Shown: positions 1 through 6,036 of the stretch, piece by piece
Numbering within the stretch: position 1 is the stretch's first letter
Layout: each line of letters starts with the position of its first letter
NCBI GenBank assembly: GCA_040394255.1
Contig: JBEBSP010000167.1
Span: 1 to 6,036, forward strand
From: Agaricicola taiwanensis_A
GTDB lineage: Bacteria > Pseudomonadota > Alphaproteobacteria > Rhizobiales > Methylopilaceae
Direction: 5' to 3'
Length of the DNA stretch: 6,036 bases
Notes under the pieces: model-generated
Databases searched by the model: none
Told to the model about the DNA's origin: nothing
Seen by the model: the letters and a program-made list of their open reading frames with translations, nothing else
Position numbers and translations under genes: made by a program

Positions 1-398
1 CGCAGTTCGGTGTGCGACAGGGCATGCACGGTCTGCCCGTCGCGGGTGTAGAGCGCGCTGATCCAGGCAAGATCGTCGTATTTCCCCAGATCGGCGGAGC
101 GCGCGGCCTCGAAGACGATGTCGCACTTCGGCCTGAGCGCGGAGAGGCTTTTCCCGGTGAAGGCGCGGTTGTCGTTGTGGCTGGCGATCATCACCACCTC
201 GCCGTCGGCCCGCTTGAAGGCCCGCGCCGGAGCGTCCGGGACATGGCTCTTGTCGCAGGCGTCCTCGGACCAGTCGAACACGGTCTCGACCGGCCCCGTG
301 GGCATCATGGTCAGCCTGGGCTCGGCGGCGAGCGGAGAGGAGGCGAGCAAAACGCCCGCCACCCCCAGGACACCGGCTTGCCGTGACAAACCGAACAT
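1..398 (-). CDS. Secreted protein of unknown function, 3' end beyond left edge
   Basis: This is the first 132 codons of a gene that leaves the window before its stop. The start is ATG at 398-396. It is supported by an AGGTGG Shine-Dalgarno site seven bases upstream and by a TGATG overlap with the stop of the preceding pyruvyl transferase gene, which suggests translational coupling. The N-terminus is a typical Sec signal peptide: Arg6, a hydrophobic stretch at about residues 8-23, and a likely cleavage after Ala-Ala at 24-25. The mature part has two cysteines (48 and 92) and short strand-like segments with motifs PDAPARAF (54-61), ASHNDNRAF (72-80), WISALYT (112-118), DGQTVHAL (120-127) and SHTE (128-131). 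These resemble the first blades of secreted beta-propeller proteins related to glycoside hydrolases or sialidases. That is from memory of the pattern, so no enzyme activity is assigned. Its place at the end of a polysaccharide operon suggests a periplasmic or extracellular role on the glycan. The gene call is firm; the function is open. Confidence 0.5.
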   Translation of the reverse strand, partial: MFGLSRQAGVLGVAGVLLASSPLAAEPRLTMMPTGPVETVFDWSEDACDKSHVPDAPARAFKRADGEVVMIASHNDNRAFTGKSLSALRPKCDIVFEAARSADLGKYDDLAWISALYTRDGQTVHALSHTEL

Positions 399-1585
399 CA
401 CGCCACCTGGCGTCGCGGCTCTTCCGGACGCTGCATCACGTCGACCATCTTGGTGTCGACGCCGTTCTCGACCAGGAAGGTCCGCATTTCGCGATAGGTG
501 TGGTGATAGGCGCGGTTGAACTTGTCGAACAGCGACTGGTCCCAGTGGTTCTCCAGCGAGAATTCCTTGCCGGAGAAGACGTCGAAGCTCGGGATCTGGA
601 AGGTCTCGGCGAATTCCACGGTCCGGCTGTCATAGGTGAAGTAGACCGAGGGCGTGCCGTTCGACAGGGCCATCAGATTGCCGTGGAGGCGGTATCCCAG
701 CACAAGGTCCTTCTGCTGGACCAGAGCCTCGTAGTCGGCCACCACGTCGGAATAGAACAGGCGCTCGCGGTAGAGCTTCTCGATGGTATCGTCCATGTAC
801 CAGTCGGAGACCCACTTGTTCGCCTTCAGAGCGGCGATGGCCTCTTCCTTCTGCTCGTCGGTGCCGAAGACGAGCTTCTTCTCCTCGACCTCGCCCTGCG
901 CCATCAGGGTCACGTCGAAGCGCGCGGCCAGTTCCTTCACGAGGTCGCGGTGGAAGGTGAGGTAGCGCTTGATGTCCTGGGCATAGGTCGGCGAGACCTC
1001 GCGGCGCATGGTGATGCCGACGTCCCGGACGCTGCCGAGTTCCGGCAGCTTGATGGCGAGGTTGGGGTCGTTGCGCCGGAACGCCGTCGGGCAGCCGACG
1101 ATGCGGACGTTGCGGATGCCGATGTCCCACAGGACCTGCGCCGAATAGGTGCCGCGCACACCTATGGAGGGAGTGCTGTCGGCCATCATGTGGAGGACCG
1201 TCTTGGTCTCCTCCGACAGGGCGAGCTTCCCCTTGACCGGAGCCTGGGCGCCGATGCCGAAGGCGATGACGGGCAGTTGCAGGCGCTTGAGGACGTTGAT
1301 CGTCTCGAACCAGCGCATGTCGTTGTGGACGTAGTTCGAACCGCGCAGGAACACGTAGTCGTATTCCTCCCGCAGGCGGTCGATGTCCTCCATCTTGGGG
1401 CTGGCGATCGGGAGCACGCCGAGCTTGTCGTAATTCATCAGCTTCAGCGACGAATCATAGACGAAGGCGTCGCCGATGTTGTGGTAATGGCCGATCGAGC
1501 GCTGTATATCCTTGTAGTTATACCACCTTACATTGTCATGATCGTAGACCTCTCCAGAGGGGATCATTACGAGGATCTTTGCCAT
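398..1585 (-). CDS. Polysaccharide pyruvyl transferase family protein
   Basis: The 395-residue product belongs to the polysaccharide pyruvyl transferase family (WcaK/CsaB/ExoV type). These cytoplasmic enzymes transfer pyruvate from phosphoenolpyruvate to a sugar as a ketal, giving an acidic polysaccharide. Family hallmarks are visible: HNIGD near the N-terminus (35-39), FLRGSNYVHND (79-89), AFGIGAQAP (108-116), a GVRGTYSAQVL segment (142-152), GCP (164-166), and a C-terminal block YRLHGNLMALSNGTPSV (298-314). The last block is the conserved R-hG-ALS-G-P region of GT-B-like pyruvyl transferases. No signal peptide or membrane segment is seen. The start at 1585 has AAGGAG seven bases upstream. 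The gene follows the GT4 gene by 30 bases, and its TGA overlaps the next ATG by one base. The length is slightly above many family members, owing to a C-terminal helical tail after about residue 345. The family is confident; the acceptor sugar cannot be told. Some relatives in this family are annotated only as exopolysaccharide proteins, so the transfer of pyruvate itself is inferred. Confidence 0.5.
   Translation of the reverse strand: MAKILVMIPSGEVYDHDNVRWYNYKDIQRSIGHYHNIGDAFVYDSSLKLMNYDKLGVLPIASPKMEDIDRLREEYDYVFLRGSNYVHNDMRWFETINVLKRLQLPVIAFGIGAQAPVKGKLALSEETKTVLHMMADSTPSIGVRGTYSAQVLWDIGIRNVRIVGCPTAFRRNDPNLAIKLPELGSVRDVGITMRREVSPTYAQDIKRYLTFHRDLVKELAARFDVTLMAQGEVEEKKLVFGTDEQKEEAIAALKANKWVSDWYMDDTIEKLYRERLFYSDVVADYEALVQQKDLVLGYRLHGNLMALSNGTPSVYFTYDSRTVEFAETFQIPSFDVFSGKEFSLENHWDQSLFDKFNRAYHHTYREMRTFLVENGVDTKMVDVMQRPEEPRRQVA
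403..408 (-). promoter_or_regulatory. Shine-Dalgarno site for the secreted-protein gene
   Basis: Read on the minus strand, AGGTGG lies just before ATG 398-396, with seven bases between AGG and the start codon. It sits inside the last codons of the pyruvyl transferase gene and fixes the start of the truncated downstream gene. Confidence 0.5.
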
Positions 1586-1592
1586 CGGACTT

Positions 1593-1598
1593 CTCCTT
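1593..1598 (-). promoter_or_regulatory. Shine-Dalgarno site for the pyruvyl transferase gene
   Basis: AAGGAG on the minus strand, seven bases before ATG 1585-1583, lies in the only real intergenic gap of the window (1586-1615). The gap contains no recognisable promoter or terminator. Confidence 0.5.
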
Positions 1599-1615
1599 TT
1601 TGGAGCGCTGAACGC

Positions 1616-2935
1616 TCAGGCGGTGCGGGCGGCAGGCACGGTTTCGGACGATGCTTCCGGATTTCTGAGGCCCACGAGGGTGCGGTAAAGGTCGAGATGC
1701 TCCCGGGCGCAGCCCAGATAATCCATCGGCTTGCGGATGCCGGCGCGAAGCTTGTCCCACAGGGCCGGTTCGCTCAGGGCCTCGACGAAGCGATCCATGA
1801 GATCCTCGGCGCTGCCGACGCGGAAATGCATGCCGTCGACGCCGTCGGTGATCTTTTCGGCCATTCCGCCGATGTTGCTCGCGATCAGGGGACGGCCGTG
1901 GAAAAAGGCCTCCTGGATCACGATCGGGGAGTTTTCCCACCAGATCGAGGGGATCACGAGCCAGTCCACGGACCGCATCAGCCGGGGCATCTCGGTGTTG
2001 CGGTAGGAGCCGTAGAAGCGGATGCGGTCGCCGGCGCGCTCGATCAGCTTTTCCATGTGCTCCTGGAAGGGCTTCGGCTGTTTTTCGAGATTGCCGCCGA
2101 AGATCATCATGCGGCTGTCCTCGCCCCAGACGCTCTCCGGCACGCGGCTGACGGCGTCGATCAGGACATCCACTCCCTTGAATGGCGTCATCTGCCCGAA
2201 ATAGGCGAAGCGGCAGCGGCGTGGCTCCGGACCAGTCATCGGGCGCGGCGGCGCGACTTCGTGGACATCAAGCCCGTTCTCGATCACCGACATGCGGCTC
2301 GCATCTATTCCCCAATCGACATAGCGCTGCGCAAGGAAGTTGCTCGGCGAGATGTAGTGATCGGCGACGTCCAGCATGGACCGCACGAACCTCTCGCGCT
2401 GGAGGAAACGGGCGGGTGAGATTTCCGGAAAGCAGGCGTTGCAATCGGATGGCGAAGACCGCTCGCACAACTTGGAGCCACCGGTTTTGACCATCTGGCC
2501 ATGGTGATGGCAGATCGACAGGAACTCGTGGAAGGTCACCACGATGGTGGCGTCCGGCAGGGCATCGCGGACCGCGTAGAGCGCTTCCAGCCCGAAGCCT
2601 ATGACATGGTGGAAATGCACGACGTCCGGCCGCATGTCGCGGACGAAGCGCAGGAGATCGCGCCTGATCTCGTCGGTGTTGCGGTTCGACAGGAGAAAGT
2701 GGTCGTAGTCGTCCGCGTGGAACAGGATTTCATGTTCCTTCTGCCGCAGGCTCATCAGCGCGGTCGCGCCATGGCGCGGGACAGGGCTGCCGACACGGGC
2801 GAGATAGAAGGAAGAAGTTCCCTCGGTCTCGATCAATCCCTTGTGCAGGTTGTAGGAAGCGACCTCGGCGCCGCCCAGCGACAGGCTGGGGTGCCCATGG
2901 GAGACGACGAGAACGCGCAGATCGGAAGAGGACAT
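1616..2935 (-). CDS. Glycosyltransferase family 4 (GT-B fold)
   Basis: The 439-residue cytoplasmic or membrane-associated enzyme is predicted to transfer a sugar from a nucleotide donor to a growing polysaccharide or lipid-linked oligosaccharide. The N-terminal Rossmann-like half starts with a beta strand (RVLVVSHGHPS, 7-17) and the acceptor-side GGAE motif (21-24), then VVHFHH (105-110) and TFHEF (134-138). The C-terminal half opens with FAYFGQMTPFKG (243-254), the usual donor-domain start. It also carries the EX7E motif Glu334 to Glu342 (ENSPIVIQE), followed by GRPLIASNIGGMAE (347-360) and GVDGMHF, all typical of GT4 enzymes with retaining chemistry. A cysteine cluster (C142, C157, C165, C168) lies between the two halves. 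The start ATG at 2935 has GAGGA eight bases upstream and lies three bases after the stop of the upstream gene, so the two are probably co-translated. The family is secure; the donor and acceptor are unknown. Confidence 0.5.
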   Translation of the reverse strand: MSSSDLRVLVVSHGHPSLSLGGAEVASYNLHKGLIETEGTSSFYLARVGSPVPRHGATALMSLRQKEHEILFHADDYDHFLLSNRNTDEIRRDLLRFVRDMRPDVVHFHHVIGFGLEALYAVRDALPDATIVVTFHEFLSICHHHGQMVKTGGSKLCERSSPSDCNACFPEISPARFLQRERFVRSMLDVADHYISPSNFLAQRYVDWGIDASRMSVIENGLDVHEVAPPRPMTGPEPRRCRFAYFGQMTPFKGVDVLIDAVSRVPESVWGEDSRMMIFGGNLEKQPKPFQEHMEKLIERAGDRIRFYGSYRNTEMPRLMRSVDWLVIPSIWWENSPIVIQEAFFHGRPLIASNIGGMAEKITDGVDGMHFRVGSAEDLMDRFVEALSEPALWDKLRAGIRKPMDYLGCAREHLDLYRTLVGLRNPEASSETVPAARTA

Positions 2936-2938
2936 CTG

Positions 2939-5098
2939 TCAGTTCCTCATGTTCGCGACGGCCAGCGACCAGCGGCGGTCGAAGGCGAGACGGTCGACGC
3001 GGCGCGCGAAGGGCGGCCAATGCGCCGGCCCCAACCCTGAGCCTTCATCCGCCGCCACCATCTGGACATCGGGAATCCACACGGAAGGCGTCCCGGCGAG
3101 CTTCAGCTTCAGGCCGAAATCCAGGCTCTTGGCCGCCGTGCCGAGGTAGCCGCGCGTGAAACCGCCGGCCGCGACAAAGGCCGCGCGCGGCAGGATGCAG
3201 CATTCGACCGTCGCCGCCGTGACTTCCATGGCCTGTGCCCCCGCCAGGGCGGCGAGCGGATAGCCCACGTAGCGGTCGACCAGCGCCCGCTCGCTGCCTT
3301 CGCCATCGATCCAGGTTCCCGCCCATCTGATGGACTCGTCCTCGAAGACGATGGTGGGCGAGACGATGGCCTTGCCCGCCCTGACGCGGTGAGCCCTTTC
3401 GAGGCGGGTCAGCCAGCCCTTGTCGCGCGGCATAACGGCTGACGAGAGGAAGGCGAGCGTGTCGGCGTTGGTGGCGGCGACACCGACCTCGAAGGCGTCA
3501 CAGATGTCATCGGCGCCTTCGGCGATGACGAAGCGCAGATCGAGGCCGTAGAAACCCGCCAGACGCCCGATCTCGCCCGTGACCCTGTCGGCGACAGCCG
3601 CGGGTGCGGCGATGACGATGGGAACCTTGCGGGTTTCGGGGTCGAGCGCCAAAAGCGCGAGCAACACGCCGGGATCGGCCCCCTCGTCCACGCCGACCAC
3701 GAGCGCGAAGCCGCTGTCCGGGGTGAAGTTGCCGTGATCGCGCCGCTCGCCCTGGACCGGGCCTTCGCGGTTGATCGACTGGATGACCGGCGCGAACTGC
3801 TGTTCCAGCACGCCGGTCGCCGTCAGTTGCGGATCGAGCGATCCGATGAGGCGCGAAAGCGCGTGCCGGGCCGGCGAGCGCGACGGGTTGAGAGGCACAT
3901 AGGCCGGCAGCCGGTCCTTGAGCTCGATCTCGATGTGGAGCGGCGCGTCCGGAGCCTGTTTGGCCGACGCCGCGAGAAAGCCGTGCATGTGGTTGTCCGG
4001 CAGCAGCCACCCGACGAACAGCGGCTCGGCGCTGAAGGCGTTGGTCACGTCCGGGCGCGGCCTGCGCGTCCAGTCGGCGTCGACGCGTTCGGCATGCCCG
4101 CCGCCCTTGACGGTGATCGAGCGGACATGGTTTTCCGGGTCGAGCAGCCAACCCGAGATGAACAGCCCGCCGCCGGTGATGGAGGTCGCCATGTCGATGC
4201 CGATGCGCACCGGAAGCGGCAGGCTCGAAACCGTTTCGCGGCCATCGTAGCGGTGCCCGGCCCGCTGCAAGGCGTGGACGACCTCCGACGCCCCCCTCAC
4301 GCGTGGCAGGATGGCCCGCACATGGGTCGGAGCCTCGCGCGGACCCAACAGCAGGCGGCGGTCATAGACGTCGATGGCGCGCCAGCCGTCCTGCGCGCGG
4401 ATGTAGAACCTCTGCAACGTGGAGGCGTCCTGCACGTCCGCCGAGGTCAGGACGCCGGCGAATCCATGGGCGCGGCCTTCAAGATCGTCACGGGAGAAGA
4501 CGGCGGTCGTGAACTCGGCGCGATAGGGTTTGTCGCCCAGGGCGACGATACGGGACGCGCCGTGCGCGATGCCGGCGGACCAGCCCTGAAGATAGATCTC
4601 GCCATCCTCGAAATCGCCGATCATCTCGACGATGCCGTCCGGCTTCGCGACGGCCCGCGCCAGGATCGAAAAGGCCCGCATGCGGCGCGCGCTTTCCGGA
4701 AGCCCGAGCAGCGCTTCCATCAGTTCGTCGGCGAGCGCCGCGAAACCGCTGCCTGCGTCGCCCACCACCGCCTGCAGACAGGCCTCGAAGGACGCCGACC
4801 GACGCGGCAGGGCATAGCGCATGGCGCCGGAATGGCCCCTCATCACGACGGAGCCCAGACGGCCCTTGCTCGTCTTGACGTAGGGGATGAGAGCGATGAA
4901 GCCCGACGGCAGGTCCTGCGACGGGCGGCGCCAGCCCAGGATGACGGCTTCGACACCGGCCGCGGGGTCGCCGTTGATGAGCACCGTCGTGGAATGAGGC
5001 AGGGAGCCGCCGACGCCAGCGATCAGCACGAGATCCTCGTCAAGGACCGTCGCAAGCGCGGTCTCGCCGTCAACCGGCAATCGAAGCCGCTCGCTCAA
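2939..5098 (-). CDS. Large protein with three N-terminal repeat units and a degenerate GT2-like domain
   Basis: The product is 719 residues from the TTG start chosen here, or 736 from ATG 5149. TTG is preferred because a full GGAGGTGA lies seven bases before it and the TTG overlaps the rmlA stop. ATG 5149 has only a GAGG before it and would give a 55-base overlap. In numbering from the TTG, three divergent units (about 23-133, 166-282 and 311-423) each begin with beta strands around a G-W or G-V turn, such as IYLQGW and LFISGW. Each continues with a strand-rich segment ending in a GF-A motif and closes with a helical stretch. The C-terminal part (about 463-719) looks like a GT-A/GT2 glycosyltransferase: LVVGVD, a GVAATNADTLAFL helix/strand, GWLTRL, CCILPRAAFVAAGGF and DFGLKLKLAG. 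The metal-binding D-x-D position reads Ser-Ser-Ala. No signal peptide or membrane helix is seen. It lies between rmlA and a GT4 gene, so a role in polysaccharide assembly is likely. Whether it is an active transferase is uncertain. Confidence 0.5.
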   Translation of the reverse strand: MSERLRLPVDGETALATVLDEDLVLIAGVGGSLPHSTTVLINGDPAAGVEAVILGWRRPSQDLPSGFIALIPYVKTSKGRLGSVVMRGHSGAMRYALPRRSASFEACLQAVVGDAGSGFAALADELMEALLGLPESARRMRAFSILARAVAKPDGIVEMIGDFEDGEIYLQGWSAGIAHGASRIVALGDKPYRAEFTTAVFSRDDLEGRAHGFAGVLTSADVQDASTLQRFYIRAQDGWRAIDVYDRRLLLGPREAPTHVRAILPRVRGASEVVHALQRAGHRYDGRETVSSLPLPVRIGIDMATSITGGGLFISGWLLDPENHVRSITVKGGGHAERVDADWTRRPRPDVTNAFSAEPLFVGWLLPDNHMHGFLAASAKQAPDAPLHIEIELKDRLPAYVPLNPSRSPARHALSRLIGSLDPQLTATGVLEQQFAPVIQSINREGPVQGERRDHGNFTPDSGFALVVGVDEGADPGVLLALLALDPETRKVPIVIAAPAAVADRVTGEIGRLAGFYGLDLRFVIAEGADDICDAFEVGVAATNADTLAFLSSAVMPRDKGWLTRLERAHRVRAGKAIVSPTIVFEDESIRWAGTWIDGEGSERALVDRYVGYPLAALAGAQAMEVTAATVECCILPRAAFVAAGGFTRGYLGTAAKSLDFGLKLKLAGTPSVWIPDVQMVAADEGSGLGPAHWPPFARRVDRLAFDRRWSLAVANMRN

Positions 5099-6036
5099 AG
5101 CCTCACCTCCCTCGTCATCGTCGCGCGTGCCGCTGGTCTGGTTGTGCATGGGACAGCCTCGTCTGATGAGATGCGGGCGTTGTCCTCCAATGAGCCGGTT
5201 GTTCCGGCTTCGTGCATGGCCTCGGCCGCGAGCATGGCGAGGTAACGGCCGTAGTCGTTACGGCCGTAGGCCGTGGCGCGATCCGATAAGGCCCGTTGCG
5301 TGATCCACCCGAGGCGGAAGGCGGTTTCCTCGGGGCAGCCGATCTTGAGCCCCTGGCGTTCCTCGAGCGCCTGGACGAACTGGGCGGCCTGCAAAAGACT
5401 GTGCGGCGTTCCGGTGTCGAGCCAGGCGCAGCCGCGCCCGAGGGTCTCGACGTTGAGGAGGCCATCGTGGAGATAGGACCTGTTGAGATCGGTGATCTCC
5501 AGCTCGCCACGGGCTGAGGGCTTGAGGCGCGCCGTGCGTTGAGGAGCGCTCGCATCGTAGAAATAGAGTCCCGTGACCGCGAGATTGGATGCCGGGATGA
5601 CCGGCTTCTCGACGATGTCCACGGGACGGCCCGCCTTGTCGAGCGCCAGCACGCCGTAGCGCTCCGGGTCGCGCACCGGGTGCACGAAGACGGTCGCGCC
5701 CTCGCGCATGTCGAAGCGCTTCTGGAGACGAACCGCGAGGCCGTCGCTGTGGAACAGGTTGTCGCCCAGGATGAGCGCGCAAGCCCCGCCGTCGAGGAAG
5801 GATTGCCCCAGCAGCAGGGCCTCGGCGATGCCGCCCGGCCTTTGCTGCTCGACATAGGACAGCTTCATCCCAAGACCCGAGCCGTCGCCCAGCAGCGCCT
5901 CGAAGGCGGACATCTGGCCCTTGGCCGTGACGATCAGGATTTCCCGCGCGCCCGCCAGCATGAGCGTCGTCAGCGGATAGAAGATCATGGGCTTGTCCCA
6001 GACCGGCAGGAGCTGTTTCGAGACGGCCTGGGTCGC
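5095..6036 (-). CDS. rmlA: Glucose-1-phosphate thymidylyltransferase, 5' end beyond right edge
   Basis: The enzyme joins dTTP and glucose-1-phosphate to give dTDP-glucose, the first step to dTDP-rhamnose and other dTDP-deoxysugars. The reading frame is open to the right edge; the codons before the internal ATG at 5988 read ATQAVSKQLLPVWDKP, the classical RmlA start region. About 16 residues, including the G-x-G-T-R nucleotide loop, are therefore outside the window, and ATG 5988 is not the real start. Family signatures follow in order: PMIFYPLTTLMLAG, LGDNLFHSDG, ATVFVHPVRDPERYGV, VEKP, SNLAVTGLYFYD, RGELEITDLNRSYL, LGRGCAWLDTGTPHSLLQA, FVQALEERQGLKIGCPEE and the end region YGRYLAML. The match is close throughout, so this is a functional-looking RmlA. 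After YGRYLAMLAA the protein continues for about 40 further residues, polar and probably disordered, before TGA 5097-5095; most relatives stop soon after this point. It is the first visible gene of the operon; rmlB, rmlC or rmlD could lie upstream outside the window. Confidence 0.5.
   Translation of the reverse strand, partial: ATQAVSKQLLPVWDKPMIFYPLTTLMLAGAREILIVTAKGQMSAFEALLGDGSGLGMKLSYVEQQRPGGIAEALLLGQSFLDGGACALILGDNLFHSDGLAVRLQKRFDMREGATVFVHPVRDPERYGVLALDKAGRPVDIVEKPVIPASNLAVTGLYFYDASAPQRTARLKPSARGELEITDLNRSYLHDGLLNVETLGRGCAWLDTGTPHSLLQAAQFVQALEERQGLKIGCPEETAFRLGWITQRALSDRATAYGRNDYGRYLAMLAAEAMHEAGTTGSLEDNARISSDEAVPCTTRPAARATMTREVRL
5103..5110 (-). promoter_or_regulatory. Strong Shine-Dalgarno site that decides the TTG start
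   Basis: On the minus strand GGAGGTGA, an eight-base match to the anti-Shine-Dalgarno sequence, lies inside the last codons of rmlA. Seven bases separate GGAGG from TTG 5098-5096. The TTG overlaps the rmlA TGA (5097-5095) as TTGA, a usual geometry for translational coupling. This favours TTG over ATG 5149 as the start of the next gene. Confidence 0.5.
5245..5269 (-). repeat. Short 10-bp direct repeat inside rmlA
   Basis: The ten bases acggccgtag occur at 5245-5254 and 5260-5269 with a 15-base period. In the RmlA frame this reads as YGRND followed by YGRYL, so the copy is in phase and adds or mimics a five-residue unit near the usual C-terminus. It may be a small tandem duplication or chance in GC-rich code. 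Confidence 0.5.

Noticed and set aside
12..519. Plus-strand frames at 12-386 and 118-519
   Set aside because: They are antisense to the signal-peptide gene and the end of the pyruvyl transferase gene and have no motif or convincing start signal.
1603..1617. Inverted repeat gagcg/cgctc with a five-base loop in the gap after the GT4 gene
   Set aside because: The stem is only five pairs and is followed in the transcribed direction by an A-tract and a Shine-Dalgarno site, not a U-tract, so it is not a terminator.
383..2419. Plus-strand open frame of 678 codons covering the pyruvyl transferase and part of the GT4 gene
   Set aside because: It is antisense to two genes with strong family motifs. 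Its translation is rich in H, D, V, R and G as expected of mirror frames in GC-rich DNA, and it shows no domain.
3734..5245. Plus-strand open frame of 503 codons opposite the repeat/GT-like gene
   Set aside because: It has the same mirror-frame composition, no recognisable motif, and runs across the rmlA/GT-like junction on the opposite strand.
5986..5988. ATG at 5988 as the rmlA start
   Set aside because: The upstream codons to the window edge encode the conserved VSKQLLPV-DKP region of RmlA, so this Met is internal.
1..6036. CRISPR arrays, tRNA or rRNA genes, insertion sequences
   Set aside because: No spaced repeat array, cloverleaf, rRNA-like stretch, transposase or terminal inverted repeats were seen; coding sequence fills almost the whole window.

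Overview
The window is a high-GC (well above 60% by eye) bacterial stretch with strong third-position G/C bias and long mirror reading frames. Together with the polysaccharide gene content this suggests a proteobacterium, most likely an alphaproteobacterium of the Hyphomicrobiales type. That assignment is inference; no rRNA or marker gene is present.

All genes lie on the minus strand, so transcription runs from right to left. In transcription order they are: rmlA (glucose-1-phosphate thymidylyltransferase, 5' end beyond the right edge); a large protein with three N-terminal repeat units and a degenerate GT-A/GT2-like C-terminal domain; a GT4-family (GT-B fold) glycosyltransferase; a polysaccharide pyruvyl transferase family protein; and a secreted protein of unknown function whose 3' end lies beyond the left edge. 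The last gene has no stop inside the window, but it has a clear start, Shine-Dalgarno site and signal peptide.

The junctions are very tight: a TTGA stop/start overlap (or a 55-nt overlap if an upstream ATG is used), a 2-3 nt gap, a 30-nt gap and a TGATG stop/start overlap. No internal promoter or terminator is evident and no stretch over 300 bases lacks a gene. This looks like one operon for an extracellular or capsular polysaccharide. RmlA would supply dTDP-glucose, the precursor of dTDP-rhamnose and other dTDP-deoxysugars. The GT4 enzyme would add a sugar, the pyruvyl transferase would add an acidic pyruvate ketal, and the secreted protein could act on or bind the product outside the cytoplasm. 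The repeat/GT-like protein is the least familiar component. Its GT domain lacks the usual metal-binding acidic motif, so it may be a pseudo-enzyme, scaffold or glycan-binding protein.
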